Below, piece after piece: positions 7,415-16,861 of a DNA stretch of 64,000 nt. Source of the stretch: Leptospiraceae bacterium (GTDB lineage Bacteria > Spirochaetota > Leptospiria > Leptospirales > Leptospiraceae); contig JACKPC010000001.1 of the NCBI GenBank assembly GCA_024233835.1, positions 1,178,001 through 1,242,000 of the forward strand, written 5' to 3'. The position numbers were made by a program, and so were the translations under genes. Position 1 is the stretch's first letter; each line of letters opens with the position of its first letter. The notes under the pieces were generated by a model that was not told the origin of the DNA, did not search any database, and saw only the letters and a program-made list of their open reading frames with translations.

Positions 7415-9034
7415 TTAAATATTTATCCTTTTTGTAAATTTTATAATTGGATTAAAACCATATTCAATAACTTTTTGGTTCCAAAACTCTAAAGCCAGTA
7501 GTATTTGTATTGAGTTTATTTCTAAAATTTCATTAAATTCGTGACCTTCATCTACAATAAACCATAATCCAATATTCTTAACATCGTAGGAATTATCTAA
7601 AATATTATCCTGTACAATAAACTCTAATGCTATTTTTGATTGTTCAATATTGTATATTATTTTTTCTTTTTCATCTCTTTTAAAAAATTTAACTGACCAT
7701 ATCGTGTTATCTTTATATAAGTCTGCAACTTCTAATCTATAGTTACGTCTGACTTGGAGTAAAGATTCTATTTGTGTTAGTTCTCTGTCCATAAGTATAT
7801 AGCCATTTCTAACTTGTGAACCATTAAAGTAATACTCCCTATAGGTTATTCTATCACCTATGTAACCTGGAGCATTAATTTGTCTTTCTTTTTCTTGCTT
7901 CCATTGTAGGTAATTTTGTTCATTAAAATCATTTTGTTCTCTTTCAAGTGTAATGTTATTAATTGACCTTTTAAGATATTCCATGAAAGTATTATTAAAT
8001 TTTAACCACTCTCCTTCTTTTAAAAAGTAGTTTACACCATCAATATCCATAAAACAATCTAAAACTTCCTTGATGGGAATAGTAAACCCTCTACTTTCAT
8101 TAGTGAATAGTTTTAACTTTACTTTATCTATATCATAGTTTTCATCAATAGAATTTAAAAAATCTCGAACATGTCTAATCGTAAGTTCTCCTTCTATTAC
8201 TTCTCTTATATAACGATTATCCTGACGTCTATAGCTAAGTTGAAATTTGGATGAAAGATAATTAAAGCAAAAATACACTCCATAAACAGTAAACTCTTCA
8301 ATAATTGTTTGTAAATTTTCATTTAATATCTGTTCGAGAAGATTATTATTTAATTCATTTATAATATCTTCCTCTATTACTTTTTCTAATTTTGGGATTT
8401 CAATAGTTGGTTGATTTTCTAATTGCTCTTCAATATTATTTAAAAGCTCAGTTAAGCCAAGAGGGTTAAGGTTACTAGTAATTTGTATTGAATCTGCGAA
8501 TATGATATTACTTTCTCCCCACTGCTCTATATCAGCAGATTTCATTTTTAAATGTTCTATTGACTCCCCTGGTTTATAGTTCCCTAAACTGAATTCATTA
8601 TAAGAAGTAATTTCTTGACGCTTACCTCCTACGAAGTACCTGCTTTTTTTTAATACCATTGTTTCTTCAGAAGCTATCCTGACAGCAACATTAATGCCAA
8701 AATTTCTTTCAATATATTTATTAATGTAAAAATGTGCTTTTCCAAGACTAACTATATATATATTCTCATTGTTTTCGTCTTCTATCTTTGAGATCAGTAG
8801 TAGAGCAAAATAAGATTTTGTTTCAGGTATTTCTACATCTTCTTCAAAAAATTCTACAAATGTTTCATACCATGATAATGGCTTACTATGTGGAGTAACA
8901 GAATAGTAAAATTCAAATGAATATCCTTCATTTTCTCTTGTCTGTTGTAACTCCATACCAACACTTTCTATTTTTTCAATCAGATCATCTTTACAGCCTT
9001 GTTTTAATTTATAAATATTATAATTATTAGACAT
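7415..9034 (-). CDS. Probable TIGR04141/DUF6119 family protein
   Basis: 539 residues from the ATG at 9034. The longer GTG at 9052 would place the strong AGGAGG inside the coding region, whereas that Shine-Dalgarno sits about eight bases before 9034, so I use the shorter start. The order YNIYKLKQG, then FALLLISK, SLGKAHFYINKYIERNFGIN and the following NEFSL/DIEQWG segments matches my memory of the sporadically distributed TIGR04141 (DUF6119) family, which is found in defence islands and has no proven biochemical role. Richer in Asn, Ile and AT-ending codons than the housekeeping genes. It begins 14 bases after the type ISP gene, so it may be an accessory of that system or of the DUF262 trio. 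Confidence 0.6.
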   Translation of the reverse strand: MSNNYNIYKLKQGCKDDLIEKIESVGMELQQTRENEGYSFEFYYSVTPHSKPLSWYETFVEFFEEDVEIPETKSYFALLLISKIEDENNENIYIVSLGKAHFYINKYIERNFGINVAVRIASEETMVLKKSRYFVGGKRQEITSYNEFSLGNYKPGESIEHLKMKSADIEQWGESNIIFADSIQITSNLNPLGLTELLNNIEEQLENQPTIEIPKLEKVIEEDIINELNNNLLEQILNENLQTIIEEFTVYGVYFCFNYLSSKFQLSYRRQDNRYIREVIEGELTIRHVRDFLNSIDENYDIDKVKLKLFTNESRGFTIPIKEVLDCFMDIDGVNYFLKEGEWLKFNNTFMEYLKRSINNITLEREQNDFNEQNYLQWKQEKERQINAPGYIGDRITYREYYFNGSQVRNGYILMDRELTQIESLLQVRRNYRLEVADLYKDNTIWSVKFFKRDEKEKIIYNIEQSKIALEFIVQDNILDNSYDVKNIGLWFIVDEGHEFNEILEINSIQILLALEFWNQKVIEYGFNPIIKFTKRINI

Positions 9035-9048
9035 AATTCTCCCCCTCC

Positions 9049-12000
9049 TCACACCAGCATCTCCGGTAGTACGTTCACAATCTTCATTGTTTCCAGACTA
9101 ACTGTAATCACCCGCTGGAATAGTTCCAGTGGATATTTGGGGTTGTTCTCTGTCTCTATGCCCCAGAGGTTTGCGTCGTTGGTGATGCCGCTTGCTTTGT
9201 CGGTTTTAACGCAGTAGCGTTCGACAATCCAGTCAAGTGCGGGTTTGCCATTGACAATGTAGTCGTAGGCTTCAAGAGGAATTTCACTCAGGCTGATGTA
9301 TTCGTTGTAGATTAACCTGGTTCTGTCTTCTTTCTTACCGGTTTTACCATATTTCATCTGGGTTACATAATAATGCTCCGGCTTGAGGGCCAAAGCTCGC
9401 AGACCTTTGGCTACATGAATGGAAACCGGATACGGTTTGACCGTTTCATAACCAATATGCAGTTTCGCTAAATCCCTACCGGCTTTTGAGAAAGCTTGGA
9501 AATCCTCGATTCTTTTCACACAGGGAATGCGGGGTAATTCTTTGGAAAGGTTGTCGGCATATTTCTCGCGGTAAGTGGGAGAATGCAGGAGTCCGTAGAT
9601 GTAATAGAAAATATCCTCTTTGCTGATTTTCTCTTTGGGATAAGCTTTCTGAAAATGAGCTAGACCCTCGTCGGTGATTGCATAACGCTTATTAGATTTA
9701 GAAGAAGATTTAGAGAACAAATTATCTTCCTTAGCTTCTGCTTTGTCGTAGAGGTAGAGAGGAAAGCCCTGTCCACCGGAATGTTGCATATTCAAATCAG
9801 GAATTGTATCGACCATTACAACAGAAAAATCTTTGCCACTATTTCCCAAACCACTCATGTACATCACTAAATTCTCCGAATCTGCTTCGGGAAAGATTTG
9901 TGGCATTTGGTAGACCATATCATTAAATATTCTTGAGTAATACATATTTTGTTTAAAAAAAGGTCTGTAATATGATTTCACCAAACTGCTTTTTTCATAA
10001 TTTCGTTTATTAAATTTAGCTAAATCATTTTTAGTGCTCCGCACCCAACTAAGTTTTGTAGTGTTGGTATTTATAAAATCATCGACTTTTGGGTATTTAT
10101 CTTTTTGCTTTCCTTTACAGGCTTTGCTATACCTATCTACTTCTGAATTATAGAAATCTATCATTTCTTTTACAGAATGTATTAACTCTTTTTGAGAAGA
10201 ATTATAAACCCAGGGATCGCGATTGGTTTTAACACCTGCTGAATAATTCTCAAATAATACTGTTTGTGTTTTATCTTTTTTATTCCCAAGAGAAATGTAT
10301 TCATAAAAGCTATCGTCTCTCTGGTTGAGCCAGTCGTTGTATTTATCGGGTGTGATTTTTTTCCATAGCTTTTGCTTTGTGATTCCTTCTATGCTTTGCA
10401 GATCTTTGATTTTATCCAGCTTTTCTTGCTGGCTAAGATAGTCGCCTATGTCATGGAGATAGATATTTCCTTGTTTTTTAGCCTTCGGATTTTTAACTAA
10501 GATTGTGATAGCAATAGGAGTGCGAGTACCCTGTCCAAATACATTGTCCTTTTCTTTTCTTCTTAATTCTCCTGATGTTCTGGCATTGCCCCTTAAATGA
10601 AATATATAGATACTACTAAACTCATCCTGCAAACATTTTCTTACTCCACTCATGGCATTTGATTCAGTAAATCCTGCATTGGTGATAAAGCCCATGACTC
10701 CGCCATTGTTGCCGATTCTATCACTTGCCCAGCGGATAGCACGGATGTAGGAATCATAGAGTGCGTTTTTGTTTGTGGAAGTAGAATGTCTTACATAAGT
10801 CTCTTCTATCCTCGCATCTAATGCCGGGTATTTGATGTTCTGGTTGTTGTCATTAGCACTGCTCTGCCCTGCTGAGTATGGTGGATTGCAGATGATTACT
10901 TTTATCGGTAAAGACTTTTGTCTTTTTCTCCTTTCGCTATTATCCACCAGAACCCGACTGATTAGATCCTCTTTCTCATACAACTGAAAAGTATCGGTTA
11001 GTAGTATGCCTTCAAAGGGAATGTAATCGTCCTGCAAGCTATGCAAGCTGGAAGCTTGCGATACAATGTCGTGGTAGGTGGCTTCGATGTTGATAGCTGC
11101 TATGTAATAGGCGAGGAGAACTATCTCATTCGCGTGAATCTGGTTTTTATATTTCTTCTTTAGTTCCGCAGGGCTGATTAACCCGCTTTGCATTAACCTT
11201 GTAATAAAAGTTCCTGTGCCTGTGAACGGATCCAGAATATGCACCTTATCCGAACCGAGAGTTTGGCCAAATTCCTGTTTTAAAACATCATTCACACTGT
11301 GGATGATAAAGTCTACCGCCTCTACCGGAGTATAAACAATGCCCAGTCTATCCGTCAATCGTGGAAAAGCATTACGAAAAAATTTATCATACAGTTCTAA
11401 TATAATCTTTTGTTTGCCTTCTGCATTGTCTATTCCTTCCGCACGAAGTTTCACAGAAGCATAAAAACGTTCGAGAGTGTCCGCTTCTTTTTGAATATTA
11501 TGCTTTTCTAATTGCTTTAACACCTTATCCATTGCCATAGAAACCGGATTCTGTTTGGCAAACTCATAACTGCTAAAGAGAGCATCAAAGACCGGTTTGG
11601 TGATAAGATGTTGAGCCAGCATTTCTACGACTTCATCACGGCTGATACTATCATTCAAATCATCCCGCAATTCTTCTACAAACTCATCAAAGGCTTTTAT
11701 CTCTTTCGTATTTTCCTTCTTACCAATAATCGTTTTGATTCTTGTAATATGAGTATTGGCAATTCTGGCAATATCATTTGCCCAATCTTCCCAGTGGTGA
11801 CGATTTCCACATTTCTCAACTACTCTGGCATAGATCGCAATTTCAATTTCACCAATATCAAACTTTAAAGTTTGCTGTTTGTCTTCTTTTGCAGTAGAAA
11901 CTGAAGACTTTGTTTTCCCCAGATTGTCTTTACCTCTGGCTATATTTTGCTTGTCTGAACTGCTTTTTGTTTTCTTACCTATCTTATCTGTTACCGCAAT

Positions 12001-14004
12001 GACTTCCATCTTGCTTTTATCAGGGCCAACCAGTTCCATTTTGTTGATCATAGCATCAAAACGGTCATCATGAGAACGAAGAGCCTGTAAAACCTGCCAG
12101 ACGACTTTATAGGTCTTGTTGTCATTAAGAGCCTCATGCGGTTGTACACCAGAAGGAATCACTACAGGCAAAATCACATAACCCTTATTTTTACCGGGTG
12201 ACTTACGCATAACTCGACCCACCGATTGTACAACATCCACCTGAGAACTACGGGGAGTTAAGAATAAAACAGCATCCAGAGCCGGTACATCCACACCTTC
12301 AGAAAGACAGCGGACATTGCTTAGTATACGACATGTGTTGTCATCGCTACTTTCTTTAAGCCATTGAATTCTGGACTCTTTTTCTGTAGCATTCATACTT
12401 CCATCCACATGCTCGGCTATACAATTTAAACCATTGGGAAAAGGATCTTTTTCTTTATAGGCTTCTACAACTTCCTGAAACATTCCTGCAATAGTTTTGG
12501 AACTGACCTTATGAGTTCTGGCATTTTTATTATATTCAATAACCTGACAGAAGGCGACTGCTCGCTTCATTGGCTCTGCATCATCAAGAAGCTCATCATT
12601 TGCTCCCTGTTTATTCAATGCTTTCCAGCAGCCAATGATTTTTGCAGCATCGTCAACTTTTATATTATTGTCTTCATCCGCCAAAAGGGTCTGTAATCTA
12701 TGGCTGATATGGGCTTCGTCCACAGCAAGAACAATCACTTTATAGTCCACGAGAAGATCCTGACTTACAGCATCAGAAAAAGTTAAGACATAAAGTTGTT
12801 TGCCATAAATGCTTTCATCATCCATTGAACAGAGAGTTACATTTTCTCTTTCAGCACTGACTTTAGCAATGTCAGCATAAATTCGAGGAGTGGCTGTCAT
12901 ATATAAGCGTTTGGCAGCTTTGATATATTTTGCATCGTGGATTTTTACAAAATTACTTTCATCCTGATCGGCAAAGGTTGCACCGGTTGTTCTATGGGCT
13001 TCATCACAAATAACCAGATCAAACTCACCTAACTTATGCTTCCTCTGAGCTTCATGAATTACATCTATAGAATGATAGGTAGAGAAGACTACACTCATGT
13101 GCTCACTGTCATGACGTTTCTTCATTTCAAAAGCCAGTCTGTCGGGATTAGTGTTGGCAGGATAGCGCAGTTCATGGGAAAATGTTTCGACTAATTCTTC
13201 GTTTTTCTTTCTTTTCTTACCAATTTCACTATCCGAACAAACTGCAAAGCTATGCAGCGGGACTTCACTTTCCTGTGTCCACTCTGTTAGAGTTTGGGAT
13301 AATAACGCAAGACTCGGCACAAGAAACAAAACCCATTTACCTTTACCGGCTTCTTTTTCAGCAATTTTTAAACTGGTAAAAGTCTTACCTGTGCCGCAGG
13401 CCATAATAAGCTTGCCCCGATCTGAAGTTTTTAAACCTTCGATTACTGAATTTACTGCGAGTTTCTGATGGTTGCGCAGTTTCTTTTTTTCTTTTAAAAC
13501 AGGCTTTTTATCTGGATGGAATTTTGTCCAATCAATCTGGCTACTCTTTAGATCATGAAGATCTATTTTTGTTACCGGTGGATTTTGTCCAATAAGGGCG
13601 TCTTCCGCATGTTCACTCCAATTATTTGTTGTAGCAATAATGATTCTATGCGTAAAGGGTTTCTTACCCGAAGCAGTAAAAAAGCTATCAATATCCGATT
13701 TTTGAACCCTGTGATTTTCTGCATAAAACTTGCATTGAATGGCATGATACTCTTCTGTGCCTTTTGTTTTTGCTACCAGATCAATACCTGTATCCATCCC
13801 GGAAATGCCGCTCTCCTTCGCCCAATCTGCATATTTCCAGACTTTTTCATAGAGATCACTATAGGTTGGCTCATATCGAAAATACGCAAGGGCCAGCTCT
13901 TCAAAATATGTTCCTTTTTCCCGTTCGGTTCTGGAAACAGTTCTATAATTGTGTAGAAGCACATCCAGATTGGAAGTATATAAGTTTGATGAATTTGAAG
14001 TCAT
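9049..14004 (-). CDS. Type ISP restriction-modification enzyme (fused nuclease, helicase, methylase)
   Basis: 1651 residues from ATG 14004 (a TTG at 14022 is an alternative). Order of domains: Mrr-like nuclease with GMDTGIDLVA and the QCK motif (about 70-92); superfamily-2 helicase with CGTGKT (about 205) and ICDEAHRTTG (about 333); an arginine finger region QSVGRVMRKSP; N6-adenine methylase with motif I LDPFTGTGTF (about 923) and motif IV NPPYSAGQ (about 1039); and a C-terminal target-recognition region. This is the single-chain type ISP layout known from LlaGI/LlaBIII. It would methylate adenine in an asymmetric site and cut DNA after translocation when unmethylated. All motifs look intact. 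Heads the defence cluster. Confidence 0.9.
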   Translation of the reverse strand: MTSNSSNLYTSNLDVLLHNYRTVSRTEREKGTYFEELALAYFRYEPTYSDLYEKVWKYADWAKESGISGMDTGIDLVAKTKGTEEYHAIQCKFYAENHRVQKSDIDSFFTASGKKPFTHRIIIATTNNWSEHAEDALIGQNPPVTKIDLHDLKSSQIDWTKFHPDKKPVLKEKKKLRNHQKLAVNSVIEGLKTSDRGKLIMACGTGKTFTSLKIAEKEAGKGKWVLFLVPSLALLSQTLTEWTQESEVPLHSFAVCSDSEIGKKRKKNEELVETFSHELRYPANTNPDRLAFEMKKRHDSEHMSVVFSTYHSIDVIHEAQRKHKLGEFDLVICDEAHRTTGATFADQDESNFVKIHDAKYIKAAKRLYMTATPRIYADIAKVSAERENVTLCSMDDESIYGKQLYVLTFSDAVSQDLLVDYKVIVLAVDEAHISHRLQTLLADEDNNIKVDDAAKIIGCWKALNKQGANDELLDDAEPMKRAVAFCQVIEYNKNARTHKVSSKTIAGMFQEVVEAYKEKDPFPNGLNCIAEHVDGSMNATEKESRIQWLKESSDDNTCRILSNVRCLSEGVDVPALDAVLFLTPRSSQVDVVQSVGRVMRKSPGKNKGYVILPVVIPSGVQPHEALNDNKTYKVVWQVLQALRSHDDRFDAMINKMELVGPDKSKMEVIAVTDKIGKKTKSSSDKQNIARGKDNLGKTKSSVSTAKEDKQQTLKFDIGEIEIAIYARVVEKCGNRHHWEDWANDIARIANTHITRIKTIIGKKENTKEIKAFDEFVEELRDDLNDSISRDEVVEMLAQHLITKPVFDALFSSYEFAKQNPVSMAMDKVLKQLEKHNIQKEADTLERFYASVKLRAEGIDNAEGKQKIILELYDKFFRNAFPRLTDRLGIVYTPVEAVDFIIHSVNDVLKQEFGQTLGSDKVHILDPFTGTGTFITRLMQSGLISPAELKKKYKNQIHANEIVLLAYYIAAINIEATYHDIVSQASSLHSLQDDYIPFEGILLTDTFQLYEKEDLISRVLVDNSERRKRQKSLPIKVIICNPPYSAGQSSANDNNQNIKYPALDARIEETYVRHSTSTNKNALYDSYIRAIRWASDRIGNNGGVMGFITNAGFTESNAMSGVRKCLQDEFSSIYIFHLRGNARTSGELRRKEKDNVFGQGTRTPIAITILVKNPKAKKQGNIYLHDIGDYLSQQEKLDKIKDLQSIEGITKQKLWKKITPDKYNDWLNQRDDSFYEYISLGNKKDKTQTVLFENYSAGVKTNRDPWVYNSSQKELIHSVKEMIDFYNSEVDRYSKACKGKQKDKYPKVDDFINTNTTKLSWVRSTKNDLAKFNKRNYEKSSLVKSYYRPFFKQNMYYSRIFNDMVYQMPQIFPEADSENLVMYMSGLGNSGKDFSVVMVDTIPDLNMQHSGGQGFPLYLYDKAEAKEDNLFSKSSSKSNKRYAITDEGLAHFQKAYPKEKISKEDIFYYIYGLLHSPTYREKYADNLSKELPRIPCVKRIEDFQAFSKAGRDLAKLHIGYETVKPYPVSIHVAKGLRALALKPEHYYVTQMKYGKTGKKEDRTRLIYNEYISLSEIPLEAYDYIVNGKPALDWIVERYCVKTDKASGITNDANLWGIETENNPKYPLELFQRVITVSLETMKIVNVLPEMLV

Positions 14005-14175
14005 TATAATAAGCCGATTCAACCTTTTGATTCACAAATTTAGAGTAATAAGATAGGATTTACAAATATCTTCATACTAAAAAATGCCATAATCTTTCAA
14101 AATCATAGCAAATAACAAATAAGTCCAAGCTGCAACTAAAAAAATAATCAGGAAGCTAAAAATGACGCAGGATAC

Positions 14176-14439
14176 TTACAGAATTTTTTTAAGGGAAACA
14201 ATCAAATCTTTTAAAATATGCAATAGTTTCGGATCTTTTCGGACTTCATTAAGAATGATTTCTTCTTCTTCACTAAGAGAATTGCTGCTTTTCACATCCA
14301 ACATTTGTCCGGTTCCCTGTATTAGCCATTTAATGCTAAATCCATGCTCTTCATTTAGTTTAAGAATAACATCGATTGGGAGGTGTTTGGCTCTACCATT
14401 AATAATATCACTTAAAAACGTATGGAAGAAAACCCGCAT
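14176..14439 (-). pseudogene. 5'-truncated Xre-type HTH regulator
   Basis: The 87-residue frame starts inside what should be the recognition helix of an Xre/Cro HTH: FLSDIINGRAKHLPIDVILKLNEE, then the typical GFSIKWLIQGTGQML linker and a charged helical C-terminus. The first ~25-30 residues of the HTH domain (helices 1-2) are missing and replaced by MRVFFHT, so it is probably broken although an ATG is available. It lies upstream of, and in the same direction as, the restriction-modification gene, where a controller (C protein) often sits; that role is inference. Sequence above 14440 reads like the tail of another small gene on the plus strand (MEENPHPGFSREEVERDLEA, ending 14493), marking a recombination junction. 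Confidence 0.6.
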
Positions 14440-14488
14440 CCCGGTTTTTCAAGGGAAGAAGTGGAAAGGGATCTGGAGGCATTACATG

Positions 14489-14712
14489 TTTAGCTTTCAG
14501 CGATCAGCACGCTCAAGGCTTAGCTATTAGTTTTTAGATATTAGGGATTAGTAATAGTTCCAGAGCTTGTTTTCCTTTTGGAAAGCCATACTTTCAAGCA
14601 AAACCACTAATTTTACGCTATCAGCTCTTAGATAGTTAAGCATCCCTTTTATAAGAAAAAGCTTATCTATCACAAAAGCTGATGGCTGTTTAGCTGATCG
14701 CTGACAGCTAAA
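14489..14712. repeat. Segment bounded by 20-bp inverted repeats
   Basis: The arms are TTTAGCTTTCAGCGATCAGC at 14489-14508 and its reverse complement with one mismatch at 14693-14712. Inside are further short mirror pieces (GGGATTAG near 14550 against CTAATCCC at 14721-14728 just outside the right arm). There is no coding frame of note. The size, about 224 bases, and terminal repeats are MITE-like, but no target duplication is obvious. It lies between the broken Xre gene and the 3' end of the Rpn-type gene. Confidence 0.5.
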
Positions 14713-14721
14713 ACCAAACCT

Positions 14722-15678
14722 CTAATCCCTAAGCACTTTTTTGAAAAACTTTTCAAGATAGGCTTTCGGAAGTTCAGTCATTTCTGAAATGAAATCAAGA
14801 GAGGAACCTGCATGTTTCATTTTTATCGCGGTTCGGAGGGCTTTTTTATGCTCAGCTCTTTTTCTCTCTTTCTCAATTACTTTCTCTGCCAGCAGGCGTT
14901 CTTGTTCGATGCCCTGTTCCACTCCTTTTTTGAGTCCTTCATGGTAGGCATAATGCCTCATCGCCATAAAATCCCTTTCCGATTTCAGGCGCATCTCGTA
15001 ATAAGCCCTGGTCTTATCGTCGAGGGATATATCTTTCAAAGCTTCTATCGCTTCTTCCATGACCGGGTTTCTTTCTTGCAACTCTTTCATCTCTTTTTCC
15101 TGCAAATGCTCGGCTTTTCCAAGGAAATACAACCAGTTTTCCAGCTCAGTATCGAGTTCCTCTACCTGTTTCAGAAATTTGGGTAGTTCTATTATATGGA
15201 TTTCCAGATCTTTCGTCAAGGCTATTTCCGGATTCTCTTTTTCTAATAGCTGGAAAGTAGAATGAAAGTTGTCTATTTGCAGCAGGTTAAAATTCAAGAA
15301 AGAAACGGAATACACAGGTTGCAGCTGAACATATGTAGCTCCTTTTTTAATTTGCTGTGAATAGAGCTTAGCCCAGTAATACAATACCCTTTTTCCAAAA
15401 TAATCCTGGGGGAAGCCCTGCATTTCTACTCCAAAATGCTCATTGCGTTTATTTACAGCATGTATATCCAGAATAGATAATTTATCATTCCGGGTGTTAC
15501 CGGGTATTTCCGGATTGAGTATTTGTAGACTTTCGATCCTATTCCTTCCCTTAAATCCGAGAACAGCATCTAAGAGTTTTGCTAAGAGATTAGGTTTCTT
15601 TATGCAAAATATCTTAAATACAATATCACTATATAAGGGTAAAAGCCTGTTCTGTTTTTCCGTATCTTTCTGTTTCAT
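14722..15678 (-). CDS. Rpn/PD-(D/E)XK nuclease family putative transposase
   Basis: 318 residues from the ATG at 15678, preceded by AGGGGA; the open frame extends to 15789 but upstream codons are atypical. The core LPLYSDIVFKIF, then LSILDIHAVNKRNEHFGVEMQ, holds the D...ExQ form of the PD-(D/E)XK active site found in PDDEXK_2/Rpn proteins (PF12784). GKRVLYYWAKLYSQQIKKG and the C-terminal coiled basic region with EGLKKGVEQGIEQER are also typical. Rpn proteins are DNA endonucleases that promote RecA-independent recombination; they occur in many copies and often decay. This one looks intact. It flanks the inverted-repeat segment and closes the island. Confidence 0.85.
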   Translation of the reverse strand: MKQKDTEKQNRLLPLYSDIVFKIFCIKKPNLLAKLLDAVLGFKGRNRIESLQILNPEIPGNTRNDKLSILDIHAVNKRNEHFGVEMQGFPQDYFGKRVLYYWAKLYSQQIKKGATYVQLQPVYSVSFLNFNLLQIDNFHSTFQLLEKENPEIALTKDLEIHIIELPKFLKQVEELDTELENWLYFLGKAEHLQEKEMKELQERNPVMEEAIEALKDISLDDKTRAYYEMRLKSERDFMAMRHYAYHEGLKKGVEQGIEQERLLAEKVIEKERKRAEHKKALRTAIKMKHAGSSLDFISEMTELPKAYLEKFFKKVLRD

Positions 15679-16191
15679 TTTATGATCCCCTACTATAAAG
15701 GGTTTGAAAATGCACAAATGGAACAAAAAATTTTTATAGAAGGGAAGCCGAAACTGGACTTTTGGGATACTTTTTGAGATTTTTTTCAAAATAGCTTGTA
15801 TCTGGCTACTTCTGACTTGCTCGAAGCTCGCTTCTGGCTTATTAACGTTTAGGGAAGAACAAAAAAATTATCAGTGGATATTTTCCCTAATTATTTAAAA
15901 AAAAGGAATATTCTAAATTCTTTATCTTCATTTTTTGTTTGATTCCTTTTTTAATAAAAACGAAATTATTTAAGAACAATAAAGTTCAATTAATATAAAA
16001 GGATATTTTATGAAAACTGTATATATGAAAATACTATATATTTCTGAACTTATAAATACCCACATATTAAAAAACATTCTGCGTTTTTTCGATGTCTTTG
16101 GTTCCGGTTCCTATAATTCTACGAATGGGAACAGGAAGAATAAAAGTGTAGATTTTATCTGTATTCCGGGAGCTTGTGTCCCTAACTCCTT
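15679..16191. other. Long intergenic region, AT-rich
   Basis: About 510 bases between the Rpn-type gene and the oxygenase gene. It has long A/T runs and no RNA gene or convincing promoter that I can see. A plus-strand frame of 71 codons starts at 16010, with AAAGGA upstream at fair spacing, but its translation has no recognisable features and it runs 34 bases into the convergent oxygenase gene, so I do not call it as a gene. Confidence 0.5.
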
Positions 16192-16812
16192 TTACCTTAC
16201 CTTGAACCAGGAAGTCAAACTATAGCGATTTACATAACAGACTGAAACTTCATGTTCTAGTTCCCGTGATAAAAATAAAACCAGAGTTCCGGGTGAAGGG
16301 GGAACCTCTATTATTGTTTCCTTATACTCTTTTTCTTTTTTATAAATTTTTAAAAGTCCTCCATGAAACTCTTCCCAAAATTTATTCAAATAAAGAACCG
16401 CTGTTAGCATACGTTTATTGGAGTTTAAAAAATTATCCAGATGTCGTAAGTAGAAACTTCCGGGTGGATAGATGGCATAATGCAGTTCTACCGAAAAAAG
16501 ACCCATGAAGAAATACCGATTCACCCTTTCTTTAATTTCTTCTAATTTCTGCAAATAGAGTTTTTGAACGGGGCTAGGAGAGTTCTCTTCTATCCAATAG
16601 ATTTTGTCTCCCCGAATGTCTTTTCGTAAATCCTGACCCCTTCCGATTCCGGCAGGTTTAAAACAGGCTCTTTTTTCTAATTCAGAAATTTCGTATCGAA
16701 ACATCCTGACTTCTTCCGGACTTATGTAATTCTCAATAACACAGTAGGAATCTTGTTGCAGTTTCTCTAAGTGAGCAAGAAACGGATCCTCTTCGTATCT
16801 TTCGGTAAGCAT
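16192..16812 (-). CDS. 2OG-Fe(II) oxygenase (prolyl-4-hydroxylase-like)
   Basis: 206 residues, all in one double-stranded beta-helix domain. The iron ligands are visible: H124 and D126 in YLRHLDNF and H187 in ELEHEV; R196 in NRYSLTSWF would bind 2-oxoglutarate. The layout (PGSFYLRHLDNF, then RMLTAVLYLNKFW, then GGLLKIY) matches the SM-20/EGL-9-like bacterial hydroxylases of about 200 residues. It would hydroxylate a protein or small molecule using 2-oxoglutarate and oxygen; substrate unknown. No signal peptide, so cytoplasmic. Monocistronic by appearance, ending close to nothing recognisable. Confidence 0.85.
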   Translation of the reverse strand: MLTERYEEDPFLAHLEKLQQDSYCVIENYISPEEVRMFRYEISELEKRACFKPAGIGRGQDLRKDIRGDKIYWIEENSPSPVQKLYLQKLEEIKERVNRYFFMGLFSVELHYAIYPPGSFYLRHLDNFLNSNKRMLTAVLYLNKFWEEFHGGLLKIYKKEKEYKETIIEVPPSPGTLVLFLSRELEHEVSVCYVNRYSLTSWFKVR

Positions 16813-16861
16813 ATAATCCTAGGAATTAGGATTTTCTGCCTGATTTTGTGGCAAGTATAAT

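Noticed and set aside
9049..14004. Many plus-strand frames opposite the type ISP gene
   Set aside because: Hydrophobic Phe/Ser/Ile-rich antisense shadows of the long gene.
16010..16225. Plus-strand frame of 71 codons before the oxygenase gene
   Set aside because: A fair ribosome site but no recognisable features, and it runs into the convergent gene.
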